Positions 42,865 to 51,870 are shown, counted from the stretch's first letter. The stretch is 64,000 nucleotides of DNA from Bin87 sp965232895 (GCA_965232895.1 OZ247430.1:620001-684000), one strand, 5' to 3'. Program-made: numbers and translations. Notes: generated by a model not told the origin, from the letters alone.

Positions 42865-44046
42865 ATGACGACCCAACGGTTCGGTTTTCAGTTGCTCTCG
42901 ACCGATGGAGCCGCCCGGCGCGGGCAGATTACCACGCCCCATGGGGAGGCGCAAACGCCGCTGTTCATGCCGGTGGCTACCCAGGCCACGGTGAAGGGCC
43001 TCACCTTCGATGAGGTGCGATCGCTGGGCGCGGAAACGGTGCTGAGCAACGCGTATCACCTGTACCTGCGGCCGGGCGTTGAACGGGTCAGCGACGCCGG
43101 CGGGCTCCACCGCTTCATGGGCTGGAGCGGGCCGGTCCTGACCGACAGCGGCGGCTACCAGGCGTTCAGCATGGGCACGCTGCGTCGGGTGAACGACGAC
43201 GGCATCGTGTTCCGCTCTCATATCGACGGGAGCGAGCATTTCTTCACCCCGCAGTCCGCGATCATCAACCAGCACGGGATCGGAGCGGACATCATCATGT
43301 GCTTCGACCAGTGCGTCTTCTCGGCCGGGGAACCGGGCGCGGTGAAAGACGCTATGGAGCGCACCCACCGGTGGGCTCGGGTCTGCCACGATACCCACGC
43401 GCGGAGCGATCGGGCGGGACGACAGGCGTTGTTCGGAATCGTCCAGGGCGGGACCGTTCCGGACCTGAGGCAAGAGTCGACGCAATACATCACGGACATA
43501 CCGTTCGACGGGTACGCCATCGGCGGCCTGGCGGTGGGAGAGACCAAGGCCGAGATGCACGACGTGACCGGGCTGGTGTGCGATGGCCTACCAGCCGACC
43601 GGCCCCGGTACCTGATGGGAGTGGGTTCCCCAGAAGACCTAGTGAACTCGGTGGCGCTGGGCGTGGACATGTTCGACTGTGTGCTGCCGACCCGTGTGGC
43701 CCGAAACGGCGCCCTGTTCACGCCCACGGGCCGGATCAACATCGCCAACCGCAAGTACGCCGAGCAGGATGTCCCGCTGGATGAGACTTGCGACTGCTAC
43801 GCCTGCCGGAACTACACCGCGGCGTACCTGCGACACCTGTTCAAGGCCGGGGAGATGCTGGGGCCCCGTCTGGCGTCGATCCACAACCTGCGCTTCATTC
43901 TGCGTCTGATGTCGGACCTGCGGGACGCAATAGCGGAAAGGCGTTTCGAGTCCTTCCGCACCAATTTCCTGAATGTCTATCGGCCCACCGACGAGGCGCG
44001 GCGCCAGGCCCAGAAGCGCCGCTGGGTCAAAGAGCGCGGCGCCTGA
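42865..44046 (+). CDS. tgt: Queuine/preQ1 tRNA-ribosyltransferase
   Basis: Exchanges guanine-34 of GUN tRNAs for preQ1 in queuosine synthesis. A 393-residue TIM-barrel protein from ATG 42865 (MTTQRFGFQL). Active-site regions are LTDSGGYQAFSM (Asp94) and DMFDCVLPTR (nucleophile Asp271). The zinc site CxCxxC...H is complete (Cys309, Cys311, Cys314, His340). Length and motifs are standard. The frame is open 150 bases upstream, but that part resembles nothing. It is a solitary housekeeping gene here; no queA or yajC follows. Confidence 0.96.
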   Translation: MTTQRFGFQLLSTDGAARRGQITTPHGEAQTPLFMPVATQATVKGLTFDEVRSLGAETVLSNAYHLYLRPGVERVSDAGGLHRFMGWSGPVLTDSGGYQAFSMGTLRRVNDDGIVFRSHIDGSEHFFTPQSAIINQHGIGADIIMCFDQCVFSAGEPGAVKDAMERTHRWARVCHDTHARSDRAGRQALFGIVQGGTVPDLRQESTQYITDIPFDGYAIGGLAVGETKAEMHDVTGLVCDGLPADRPRYLMGVGSPEDLVNSVALGVDMFDCVLPTRVARNGALFTPTGRINIANRKYAEQDVPLDETCDCYACRNYTAAYLRHLFKAGEMLGPRLASIHNLRFILRLMSDLRDAIAERRFESFRTNFLNVYRPTDEARRQAQKRRWVKERGA

Positions 44047-44086
44047 TTCCCTCGCGCGTACCCAGTTTGACGACGACGGGAGCCAA

Positions 44087-44223
44087 TTTGCATCGATAAA
44101 GATAAACAGGATGGACAGGATTAGATTGATTGCTGGAAACGTCCTGCACCCTGGACGGCGCCGTTAGCAGAGCGGAGCGCCGGCATTGTCGGCATCCTGT
44201 TCATCGATGCAAAAGGCAACGAG
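44087..44223. repeat. 137-bp inverted-repeat element (TTTGCATCGAT ends)
   Basis: Ends TTTGCATCGAT and ATCGATGCAAA are perfect complements, and just inside them ACAGGATG pairs with CATCCTGT. The left arm carries GATAAACAGGATGGACAGGA, a wording common in intergenic repeats of other bacteria as far as I recall. No coding capacity; probably a small non-autonomous element between tgt and the ABC transporter. Confidence 0.7.
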
Positions 44224-44249
44224 GGTACGCGTGCGGGCGTGGGTCAGGG

Positions 44250-44295
44250 TTGACAAACAATTGTGCCGGGCCTACGGTGACCGGAAAGGCCCGGC
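44250..44295 (+). promoter_or_regulatory. Candidate promoter and operator of the ABC transporter operon
   Basis: TTGACA (44250-44255) is a perfect -35; after 17 bp TACGGT (44273-44278) is a poor -10. GCCGGGCC (44265-44272) and GGCCCGGC (44288-44295) form an inverted repeat straddling the -10, placed as an operator would be. The start codon of the ATPase gene follows at 44339. Confidence 0.4.
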
Positions 44296-44338
44296 CCGAA
44301 ACGCGGGTATATCGAAACCGGCGGAGACGCTATAGCTC

Positions 44339-45658
44339 ATGGTGGCCACAGACAACCTATCAAGTGAAGCCGCGAACGCGCCAAGCGACGATGGCCAGGA
44401 GTACATCCGAGTGGATGCGGTTTGGAAAGTGTTCGGCCGCAACCCGGAGCGGGTATTGGAGCCCCAGTACGCGGGGCACGATAAGTCCTTCTTCCAGAGC
44501 GAATTTGGCAACGTCATCGGCCTGCAGGACGTCTCGTTCCAGGTAAACCGGGGCGAAACGTTCGTGATCATGGGGCTGTCGGGCAGCGGCAAGTCCACGA
44601 TGGTGCGCTGCCTGATCCGGCTGATCGAACCCACTGCGGGCGAGATTGTGATCGCGGGAGAGGACATCACCAAGATGTCCGACAAGGAGCTGATCGAGTT
44701 CCGCCGCAGCAAGATCGCCATGGTGTTCCAGCACTACGGTCTGATGCCGCACCGCAACGTGCTGGACAACGCCGGATGGGGGCTGGAGGTGCAGGGGGTC
44801 AAGAAGCCGGAGCGCGAAGCCCGCACCCGCGAAGTCCTGGAACTGGTTGGCCTCGGAGGCTGGGAAGCGTCGTACCCGCGGCAACTATCTGGAGGCATGC
44901 AGCAACGGGTGGGTCTCGCCCGGGCCCTGGCGACGAACACCGACATCCTGCTGATGGACGAGCCTTTCAGCGGGCTGGACCCGCTGATCCGCCGGCAGAT
45001 GCAGGACGAACTGCTTCGGCTGCAAACGGAGCTGCACAAGACCATCGTGTTCATCACCCACGACCTCAACGAAGCGCTGAAGCTGGGCGACCGCATCGCC
45101 ATCATGCACGACGGCAAGGTGGCGCAGATCGGCTCGCCGGAGGACATCGTGCTGCGTCCCGAGGACGAATACGTGGGCGACTTCACGCAGGACGTGCGCC
45201 TGGAGACGATCCTGAGCGCCAGCAAGGTCATGGTGACGCCCAAGGCCACGGTGATGGGCCACCAGGGTCCGCGGGCTGCCCTGCATACCATTGGCGACAG
45301 CGACGGCGACGCGGCCTGGGTGGTGGACCGGGGCCAGAGTTACATCGGGCTGCTGTCCATCAGCAACGCTGAGCGCGCGCTGCGGGCCGGGGTGAAGCGT
45401 TTCGACGAAGCCTGGGACTACGTGGACCGCGAATACCAGGCGGTGGCGGCGACGACTTCCTTCGACGAACTGATCCCAATGGCCATGGTCAGCGACTTCC
45501 CGATTCCGGTAACGAACGAGGATAACATTTTGATCGGGGAAGTGCATCGAAGCGCGCTGGCCGAAGCGCTGGCGGAAACGTCGGCTGCGGATCCTGATTA
45601 TGCCGCCAATGCCGCCGAGAATGCGGCGCTGGCCGCCGAAGCCGAAACCGCCGCGTAG
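44339..45658 (+). CDS. proV: Glycine betaine/L-proline-type ABC transporter ATPase
   Basis: A 439-residue ABC ATPase of the ProV/OpuAA group: Walker A GLSGSGKST (79-87), Q-loop VFQHYGLMPHRNV, signature LSGGMQQRVGLARAL, Walker B ILLMDEPFSGLDPL, switch FITHDLNEAL, and a C-terminal regulatory region with a CBS-like half (ALHTIGDSDGDAAWVVDRGQ). The N-terminal IRVDAVWKVFGRNPER...FFQSEFGNVIGLQDVSF is typical of ProV. It powers uptake of compatible solutes (glycine betaine, proline betaine, choline). The alanine-rich tail (AADPDYAANAAENAALAAEAE) is an oddity. The permease follows after 72 bp. Confidence 0.93.
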   Translation: MVATDNLSSEAANAPSDDGQEYIRVDAVWKVFGRNPERVLEPQYAGHDKSFFQSEFGNVIGLQDVSFQVNRGETFVIMGLSGSGKSTMVRCLIRLIEPTAGEIVIAGEDITKMSDKELIEFRRSKIAMVFQHYGLMPHRNVLDNAGWGLEVQGVKKPEREARTREVLELVGLGGWEASYPRQLSGGMQQRVGLARALATNTDILLMDEPFSGLDPLIRRQMQDELLRLQTELHKTIVFITHDLNEALKLGDRIAIMHDGKVAQIGSPEDIVLRPEDEYVGDFTQDVRLETILSASKVMVTPKATVMGHQGPRAALHTIGDSDGDAAWVVDRGQSYIGLLSISNAERALRAGVKRFDEAWDYVDREYQAVAATTSFDELIPMAMVSDFPIPVTNEDNILIGEVHRSALAEALAETSAADPDYAANAAENAALAAEAETAA

Positions 45659-45730
45659 ACCGGCTCACTGCGCCGTCAATCCCGTCGCCCGGCTAGCTGC
45701 GTTCCGGACGACGCAACCACGGAGATCGAT

Positions 45731-46825
45731 ATGGCAGTCATCACCAGAGACGAGCCCGAATCCCGAGCCACTCAGAATGCGGCGTCCGACACGACGCAAT
45801 CTACGGAGTCTTCACGGCTCTCGTTGGCGGCCATCCCGCCGCTTTACCTGTGGATCGCCGGAGTGGTCTCAGTCATTGTCGTGCTGGTAGTGTGCCTCTC
45901 AGTCTGGGGCCCGGAGATGGACTTCCCCACTACCGTGGCTCATGTGCAATCCAGCGACGGATCGACGAGTTTCCCGAGGTCAGTGCGCGATGTCACGGGC
46001 GACGCAATCGACAGTGGCACGAAGTTTTTGACCACCAACGGACGCTGGCTGTTTGAGGGTATCAAGGACGGCATCACCTACGCGTTGCTCTACATCGAAA
46101 GCGGTTTGAAATGGCTCCCCTGGCCGGCGGTGATCCTGGGGTTGGTCCTGGCCGGGTTCGCGGTAGGTGGCTGGGGACTGATGGCGTTCACGGGAATAGC
46201 CTTTCTGTTCATCGGATTCATGGGGCTGTGGGAACCCACCATGGACACCATCGCCCTGATGGTAGTAGCAGTGGCCCTATCGGTCGGTATCGGCCTGCCC
46301 CTGGGGGTGCTGGGCGCTCGAAACCAGACCGCCGACCGCATCATGCGCCCGATCCTGGACGGGATGCAAACGATGCCCAGCTTCGTGTACCTGATCCCCG
46401 GAATTCTGTTCTTCGGGCTGGGCAAGCCGGCCGGCATCTTCGCCACCATCATCTACGCGGTGCCGCCGGTGATCCGGCTGACCAACCTGGGCATCCGGCA
46501 GGTGTCGCCGGAGACGGTAGAGGCGGCGCGTTCCTTCGGCGCGTCATCGCTGCAGATCCTGAGCAAGGTGCAGATCCCCATGGCGCTGCCCACCATCATG
46601 GCGGGCATTAACCAGACCACGATGATGGCGCTGGCCATGGTAACCATCGCCAGCATGGTGGCCGCCGGCGGTCTGGGCGACAACGTGCTGCGCGCGATCC
46701 AGAAGAACGAGGTGGGCAACGGCGTAATCGCCGGCCTGTCCATCGTGTTCATGGCCATTGTGATTGACCGACTGACACAAGCGGTAGCCCGCAGCCGGCA
46801 GGAAGCCCTGGGAGGCGGCCACTGA
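45731..46825 (+). CDS. proW: Glycine betaine/proline ABC transporter permease
   Basis: A 364-residue ProW-type permease: polar N-terminal tail, an isolated first TM helix, a periplasmic loop, then about six further helices. The permease-ATPase coupling (EAA-like) region is EAARSFGASSLQILSKVQIPMALPTIMAGI, and helix segments such as VALSVGIGLPLGVLGAR match ProW. The ribosome site is GGAG at 45720-45723, seven bases before the ATG. It forms the channel with the ATPase upstream. Confidence 0.93.
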   Translation: MAVITRDEPESRATQNAASDTTQSTESSRLSLAAIPPLYLWIAGVVSVIVVLVVCLSVWGPEMDFPTTVAHVQSSDGSTSFPRSVRDVTGDAIDSGTKFLTTNGRWLFEGIKDGITYALLYIESGLKWLPWPAVILGLVLAGFAVGGWGLMAFTGIAFLFIGFMGLWEPTMDTIALMVVAVALSVGIGLPLGVLGARNQTADRIMRPILDGMQTMPSFVYLIPGILFFGLGKPAGIFATIIYAVPPVIRLTNLGIRQVSPETVEAARSFGASSLQILSKVQIPMALPTIMAGINQTTMMALAMVTIASMVAAGGLGDNVLRAIQKNEVGNGVIAGLSIVFMAIVIDRLTQAVARSRQEALGGGH

Positions 46826-46854
46826 CTCTTGATGACTAACCACCGAACCTGATC

Positions 46855-47352
46855 GTGGGGAAGGAATTCGAAGACCGCGGTTGTGAGAACAATCGTTATG
46901 AGCCGGAGCACAACCCCTGGTATTCATGGCAGCGTTGGAAGTGGATCGGCGGGACGCTGTTCCTGACGCTCGGCTTGGTCGTGATCGGCTATGCTATATG
47001 GGATGAGATTGACTACCGGCCAAAACCGATTGACTGGCCCGTTACCCGCTTGATACTGCGGGAACTACCACTGCGGATAGCCGGCTATCTGGCAATGGTG
47101 GGTTTCATTTCCTTCGGACCGCCGGCAGGAGTTGATTTGATGTTGGGAGCACGGAAAGCCGCCGAAAGGTGGGTAAAGCGAATGCACGAGCAAGACCGAG
47201 CTGAAGTCATGGCCAAAGGCCGAGAGGAAGGCCGGAAGCAGGGGCGGGAGGCAGAGCGCGCAAGGACACGGAAACGTCTCCAGGCCCTTGCGGAAAACAA
47301 TCCAGACGTGCAGCGGCTTCTTGACGAGCTGGAAAGCGAAGACGCCGCGTAA
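46855..47352 (+). CDS. Two-TM protein with charged coiled-coil tail
   Basis: A 165-residue protein from a GTG start (weak ribosome site). It has two TM helices (WIGGTLFLTLGLVVIGYAIW and IAGYLAMVGFISFGPPAGV) and a highly charged helical tail (GREEGRKQGREAERARTRKR) predicted as coiled coil. It lies between the permease and binding-protein genes of the solute transporter and is in the same direction, so may be cotranscribed; no known ProU component looks like this. A protein of similar layout but different sequence is at 62455-62868. Confidence 0.65.
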   Translation: MGKEFEDRGCENNRYEPEHNPWYSWQRWKWIGGTLFLTLGLVVIGYAIWDEIDYRPKPIDWPVTRLILRELPLRIAGYLAMVGFISFGPPAGVDLMLGARKAAERWVKRMHEQDRAEVMAKGREEGRKQGREAERARTRKRLQALAENNPDVQRLLDELESEDAA

Positions 47353-47558
47353 CGCAACGTCGTGGACTGTGCGCGATCAGACGCTCAGCGTTGCCCACGG
47401 CCTGTCTTCGCCGGGATTGAATTGGCCGCAAGTATTATGTAATGCAAATGTTGCGTCAATCGCAAGATTGACAATGATAATCGACACTGCAATAATCGGC
47501 GGCACTTAAATTGCCGCTCCAAACTCCCGGCAAATCACCCCGAATGGAGGGAAGAACT

Positions 47559-48740
47559 TTGTTCACCAAGTACAGGTTACTGGCGCTGACCATGGTAATG
47601 GCTATCGTAACGGTCGTCGCCATCGCGGCCTGCTCACCGGCTGAGCCTCAAGTCATCACTGAGCAGGTTGAGGTCACGCGCGTCGTGACCGAACAGGTCG
47701 AGGTCGAGAAGGTTGTTGAGAAACCGATCGAAGTCGAAAAAGTCGTCACGGAGCAGGTGGAAGTCACCCGCGTTGTCGAGGTGATGGCTGCCGAGGGACC
47801 GAAAGAAACCATCATCTTCGGAGACCTGAACTGGTCCAGCGCGCTGCTGCAGAACCGCATCGCGCAGTACATCGTGGAGAAGGGCTACGGCTATCCCACC
47901 GACGTCAAGTTCGGCGCCACCCTGCCCCTGTTCCAGGGCCTGAAGAATGGCGATACCGACGTCACCATGGAAATCTGGCTGCCCAACCAGGACGAAGCCT
48001 GGAACGCCGCCCGTGAGGAAGGCGCCGTGTTGTCCGTTGGCCAGAGCCTCGGCAAGGACTGGCAGTCCGCCTTCGTCATCCCGGCCTACCTGCAGGAGCA
48101 GTATCCGGACCTGGACAGCGTGGAAGACCTGAAGGACCAGCAGTACAAGGACCTGTTCAAGACCGCAGAGAGCGGCGACAAGGCGCGCCTGGTGTCCTGC
48201 ATCATCGGCTGGGCCTGCGAGTCGGTCAACGCCGCCCAGATTAAGGGTTACGAACTTGAGGATCATGTGCACGTCATCAACCCCGGCGACGGCGCCGCGC
48301 TGAATGCCGACCTCTATGGCGCGTACGAGCGGCAGGAGCCTTGGCTCGGCTACCAGTGGGGCACCAACGACCCGGCGCTGATTCTCGACTTGGTTCGCTT
48401 GGAAGAACCTCCGTTCAGTGCGGCTTGCTGGGCCAACGAAAATGTGAAGCCCTGCGGTTATCAAGACGCTACCATTCTCATCGCCGTGAACCCGGACCTG
48501 CCTGCTCGGGCTGGGGACGTGGTTGAAATGCTGCGCAAGTGGGACTTCAACATCGAAATATACAAGGGAGTCGCCCGCTGGCAGGGCGAAAACCCGGACG
48601 CTGACGTGAAGGCCACAGCGCTGTGGTGGCTGAACAACAACGCCGATATCTGGGGTGAGTGGGTCACCGACGAGGCTGCCGAAGGCATCCAGGCCGCGCT
48701 GAGCGCCGGCGAAGAGGCTGACGGCTGGCCGACCGAATAA
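47559..48740 (+). CDS. proX: Glycine betaine/proline ABC transporter substrate-binding lipoprotein
   Basis: An OpuAC/ProX-type binding protein, 393 residues. I choose the TTG at 47559 as start: GGAGGG ends seven bases before it and the signal peptide then begins MFTKYRLLAL, with lipobox AIAAC (Cys25). The in-frame ATG at 47544 has no ribosome site. A spacer of about 45 residues with VEVTRVV / VEVEKVV heptad-like repeats follows, typical of Chloroflexota lipoproteins, and then the binding domain with its aromatic-cage region (FGDLNWSSALLQN, WLGYQWGTNDPAL, CWANENVKPCGYQD). It delivers substrate to the permease. A good terminator follows. Confidence 0.9.
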   Translation: MFTKYRLLALTMVMAIVTVVAIAACSPAEPQVITEQVEVTRVVTEQVEVEKVVEKPIEVEKVVTEQVEVTRVVEVMAAEGPKETIIFGDLNWSSALLQNRIAQYIVEKGYGYPTDVKFGATLPLFQGLKNGDTDVTMEIWLPNQDEAWNAAREEGAVLSVGQSLGKDWQSAFVIPAYLQEQYPDLDSVEDLKDQQYKDLFKTAESGDKARLVSCIIGWACESVNAAQIKGYELEDHVHVINPGDGAALNADLYGAYERQEPWLGYQWGTNDPALILDLVRLEEPPFSAACWANENVKPCGYQDATILIAVNPDLPARAGDVVEMLRKWDFNIEIYKGVARWQGENPDADVKATALWWLNNNADIWGEWVTDEAAEGIQAALSAGEEADGWPTE

Positions 48741-48772
48741 CGGCAACCAGGCCATCTACACGCAACCGCGAG

Positions 48773-48803
48773 GGCGGCTTCCCATCGGGAGCCGCCTTCT
48801 TTT
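48773..48803 (+). terminator. Intrinsic terminator after the transporter operon
   Basis: GGCGGC-T-TCCC pairs with GGGA-GCCGCC (ten pairs, one bulged T, three-base loop), followed by TTCTTTT. It lies 33 bp after the proX stop and is the clearest terminator of the window. Confidence 0.8.
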
Positions 48804-48858
48804 CTGCTACAATGCAGCCGCTTTTCAAGCACGATTCAGCCGATAGGACGCCATCCCA

Positions 48859-49593
48859 ATGACCACTGCCCCGGCCTCTGCCGCCGTTACCGACGAAACC
48901 CTGGCCACGCTGAAAGGCATCCCCACGCAGACGCTGATCGACGGCCTGTGGGTGATGGGTTGGCCCATGAGCATGATCGAGGGGGCCAAGCCGCTGCAGC
49001 CGGGGCAGCACATGGCCGGCCGCGCGGTGACCCTGCGGTTCGTTCCGCACCGGCCCGACCTGGCGGCGGACAAGCCCAAGGGGTCCGACTCGGCGGAGTA
49101 TGTGGCCTTCGAGCTTTGTGGGCCCGGCGAGGTCCTGGTGATCGACGCCATGCGCTGGCCCTACAGCAGCATCGGCGGGGATATCAAGTTCTATCGCCTG
49201 TACCAGCGCGGCGTGGGCGGCCTGGTCACCGACGGCGCGGTGCGGGACACCAATACGCTCAAGGAGTATGGCTTCCCGGTGTACTCCGCCAACGCCACGG
49301 CCAAGCAGGGTCCGGCCGAGTTCTGGCCCTGGCAGGTGAACGACTGCATCCAGTGCGGCGGTGTCCTGGTCCGGCCGGGCGACGCCATCGTGGGCGACGA
49401 CGACGGCGTGGTGGTGGTGCCGGCGGCAGCGGCCGACGAGGTGATCCGGATCGCCCACCAGCGTGAGGAAGTCGAGGCCGTCATCAAGGCGCAGCTGGAG
49501 ATCGAGCAATGCTCGCCAGGCAAGTACTACCCATTCAACGATAACACCTGGAAATTGTTTGAAGAGAAGACTGGCAAGCAACCCTATCGCTAG
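48859..49593 (+). CDS. RraA-like / aldolase family protein
   Basis: A 244-residue protein of the RraA/HMG-CHA-aldolase fold: GGLVTDGAVRDTN supplies the conserved Asp-Gly and Arg-Asp, and IVGDDDGVVVVP the second hallmark. Members include RNase E inhibitor RraA and class II pyruvate aldolases. The aldolase rule R-D-x2-E/D is not met (R-D-T-N-T), so neither activity can be assumed. The ribosome site before ATG 48859 is weak (AGGA at 11 bases). It is followed after 64 bp by a carboxymuconolactone-decarboxylase-like gene, hinting at aromatic or dicarboxylic acid catabolism. Confidence 0.82.
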   Translation: MTTAPASAAVTDETLATLKGIPTQTLIDGLWVMGWPMSMIEGAKPLQPGQHMAGRAVTLRFVPHRPDLAADKPKGSDSAEYVAFELCGPGEVLVIDAMRWPYSSIGGDIKFYRLYQRGVGGLVTDGAVRDTNTLKEYGFPVYSANATAKQGPAEFWPWQVNDCIQCGGVLVRPGDAIVGDDDGVVVVPAAAADEVIRIAHQREEVEAVIKAQLEIEQCSPGKYYPFNDNTWKLFEEKTGKQPYR

Positions 49594-49657
49594 AGTGTTC
49601 CGGTTCCAATCGCACAGAGCAAGGCCAACCCAGAACCTTCGCACAAGGAGAATTCAC

Positions 49658-50224
49658 ATGGCCCGACTACCCCTGGCATCCCGCGAGACCACACCGGCCG
49701 GTCAGGAGGCCGCCTTCGACGAGATCACCCAGAACGGGACCGCGGTTCCCCCATACGGCCCCGGCTCCGTGATGACCCACGTGCCCGAGGCCAGCAAGCA
49801 CGCCACCGGGCTGAATCAGTACCTGCGCAACCATTCCAGCCTGCCGCTGAAGGCGGCGGAGTTGGCCATGCTGGTGGCGGCCCGTGAGATGGACTGCCAG
49901 CACATCTGGAACGCCCACGCAGCCTCGGCGCGCGACGCTGGAGTACCGGCCGCCGTGGTCGATGCCATCCGGGACAAGACGCCGCTGCCGGCGCTGACGC
50001 CCGACGAGTCGGCGGTGATCAACCTGGGACGCGAGATCCTGCGCAACCACCAGGTGAGTCGGGGCGGCTACCAGAGCGCGCTGGAGATCTTCGGCCAGCA
50101 GGGCACCATCGAACTGACGCTGGTGCTGGGCAACTACACCATGCTGGCGCTGGTGATCAATACCTTCGAGACGGATCTGCCGCCCAACCGAACGGAGCCG
50201 CTGCTACAGCGGGTAGCCGGTTAG
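49658..50224 (+). CDS. Carboxymuconolactone decarboxylase family protein
   Basis: A 188-residue all-helical CMD/AhpD-fold protein from ATG 49658, with AAGGAG upstream. The core AELAMLVAAREMDCQHIWNAHAASARDAG is the family signature; the single Cys and His (DCQHIWNAH) show that it lacks the CxxC of AhpD-type peroxidase reductases, so it is of the decarboxylase-like or unknown subgroup. It is likely cotranscribed with the RraA-like gene. Confidence 0.87.
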   Translation: MARLPLASRETTPAGQEAAFDEITQNGTAVPPYGPGSVMTHVPEASKHATGLNQYLRNHSSLPLKAAELAMLVAAREMDCQHIWNAHAASARDAGVPAAVVDAIRDKTPLPALTPDESAVINLGREILRNHQVSRGGYQSALEIFGQQGTIELTLVLGNYTMLALVINTFETDLPPNRTEPLLQRVAG

Positions 50225-50230
50225 CCTCTT

Positions 50231-50330
50231 CCCGGATGACGGCCTTTCGCCGCGAACCGTCATTCCGGCGAAAGCCGGAATCCCGACAACCACCTTCTGG
50301 ATTCCCGCTTTCGCGGGAATGACGGATTAA
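50231..50330. repeat. Intergenic double-hairpin repeat
   Basis: Two hairpins, ATTCCGGC-GAAA-GCCGGAAT (50262-50281) and ATTCCCGC-TTTC-GCGGGAAT (50311-50330), stand in the CGTCATTCC / GGAATGACGG setting seen also inside the 152-bp elements. It looks like a related REP-type element, without the CAGGGCAATCGCA ends. Confidence 0.7.
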
Positions 50331-50377
50331 CTTTGAAAATGACGGATAACTTTGAAGAGGCGCTGCCAGGAAAGATA

Positions 50378-51823
50378 GGGGCGAATGATTATTCGCCCCA
50401 TAGGCATCAAGTTAAGGGAAGCTGCCGGTAAGATGGTGATTGCATTCCAATCAATCGCCACCGGAGCTTCCCATGAGCAGTGTGCCAGAAGTTGCCCAGG
50501 CCATGAGCCGGGTTCTCACCGGAGTGGCCCAGCAGGCCGCCGCCGAGACGGGGCTGGTGCAACGGCGTTCCAAACTCACCGGTCCCGGCTTGGTGCAGAC
50601 CCTGGTTTTCGGTTGGCTGGCCGACCCGGACGCCAGCCTCAGTTCGCTGACCCAGATGGCGGCCACGCTGGGGGTGACCATCAGTCCCCAGGGCCTGTTC
50701 CAGCGGTTCACGCCCCAAGGGGCGGAATGTCTGTACCGAGTTTTGCAAGAGGCTTTGGGTCAAGTTATTGACGCCGAACCGGTGGCGATTCCGCTACTGC
50801 GGCGCTTCACCGCCGTGTTGATCCAGGACAGCTCGGTCATCATGCTGCCCGACGGACTGAGCGAGGTCTGGGCCGGTTGCGGCGGCAGCGGTTCCTATGG
50901 ACAGTCAGCCCTGAAACTACAGGTCCGGCTGGATTTGACCACTGGACTGATGCTGGGGCCTTTTCTGACTGATGGGCGAACCCCGGACAGCAATTCTGCG
51001 GTGCAGACGGCGCCGGTCCCAGCTGGCGCGCTGCGCATTGCCGACTTGGGGTATTACCGACTGGATACCTTCCGGGAATTGGCGGCGCAAGGGGGCTATT
51101 TCCTGTCTCGGTACAAAGCCGGAACCAAACTCTACCGGCATGATGGCGCGGAACTGGACCTGCGGAAGCTGCTGTCCACTCCGTCGGCAACCGGCATTGA
51201 CCGGCCGGTATTGCTGGGGCGCGCCCACCGCTTGCCTGTCCGCCTGCTGGCCGTCAAAGCGCCCCCAGAAGTGAGCGCCCAGCGGCGGCGGCAACTCAAA
51301 GACCACGCCCGCAAGAAAGGTCAGCAGCCCAGCAAAACCCGGTTGGCCTTATGCGACTGGACCATCTACGTTACCAACGCGCTCCCATCCCAGATCAGCC
51401 GAGATGAGGCAATGGTATTGGCGCGGGCGCGCTGGCAGATTGAACTGCTTTTCAAACTGTGGAAGCAACACGGAGGCATTGACCGCTGGCGCTCCGCCAA
51501 TCCCTGGCGGATCCTCTGTGAGGTCTATGCCAAACTGACCGCCATGGTCATCCTGCACTGGACTTTGCTGACTGCGGTCTGGATGTACCCGGACCGAAGC
51601 CTGGTCAAGGCCGCCGCCGCCGTCCGTCGCTACGCCGTAATGCTGGCTACTGCCATGACCGGACTACTTACGGCAACCATGGTCATCGAGCAGATTGGCT
51701 TATGCCTGCGCGCCGGGTGTAAAATCCAGCGGCGTCGTCAACGCCCCGGGTCATATCAACTACTACTCGCCCTAACCGACGACGCTTAACTTGATGCCTA
51801 TGGGGCGAATAACCATTCGCCCC
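50378..51823 (+). mobile_element. Intact IS4-like insertion sequence
   Basis: A 1446-bp element. The ends 50378-50416 and 51785-51823 are 39-bp inverted repeats with one mismatch; each end itself contains a palindrome (GGGGCGAAT...ATTCGCCCC), so each could fold alone. The outer bases are TA on both sides, a possible two-base duplication. It holds one intact transposase gene. It sits between CMD-like and NHL genes. Confidence 0.88.
50473..51789 (+). CDS. IS4-like transposase
   Basis: A 438-residue DDE transposase starting at ATG 50473 (GGAG upstream). Probable catalytic positions are Asp in LIQDSSVIMLPD, Asp in IADLGYYRLDTF and Glu in RARWQIELLFKLWKQ; the last block fits the R-x3-E-x6-K part of the IS4 signature. 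The C-terminal region has a long hydrophobic helix set. The frame is unbroken and the stop lies inside the right inverted repeat, so the element may be active. Confidence 0.88.
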   Translation: MSSVPEVAQAMSRVLTGVAQQAAAETGLVQRRSKLTGPGLVQTLVFGWLADPDASLSSLTQMAATLGVTISPQGLFQRFTPQGAECLYRVLQEALGQVIDAEPVAIPLLRRFTAVLIQDSSVIMLPDGLSEVWAGCGGSGSYGQSALKLQVRLDLTTGLMLGPFLTDGRTPDSNSAVQTAPVPAGALRIADLGYYRLDTFRELAAQGGYFLSRYKAGTKLYRHDGAELDLRKLLSTPSATGIDRPVLLGRAHRLPVRLLAVKAPPEVSAQRRRQLKDHARKKGQQPSKTRLALCDWTIYVTNALPSQISRDEAMVLARARWQIELLFKLWKQHGGIDRWRSANPWRILCEVYAKLTAMVILHWTLLTAVWMYPDRSLVKAAAAVRRYAVMLATAMTGLLTATMVIEQIGLCLRAGCKIQRRRQRPGSYQLLLALTDDA

Positions 51824-51870
51824 TACGGGTTTCCGAACGCGCGCGGCCAGCGTATGAGGCCATCTTGCCC

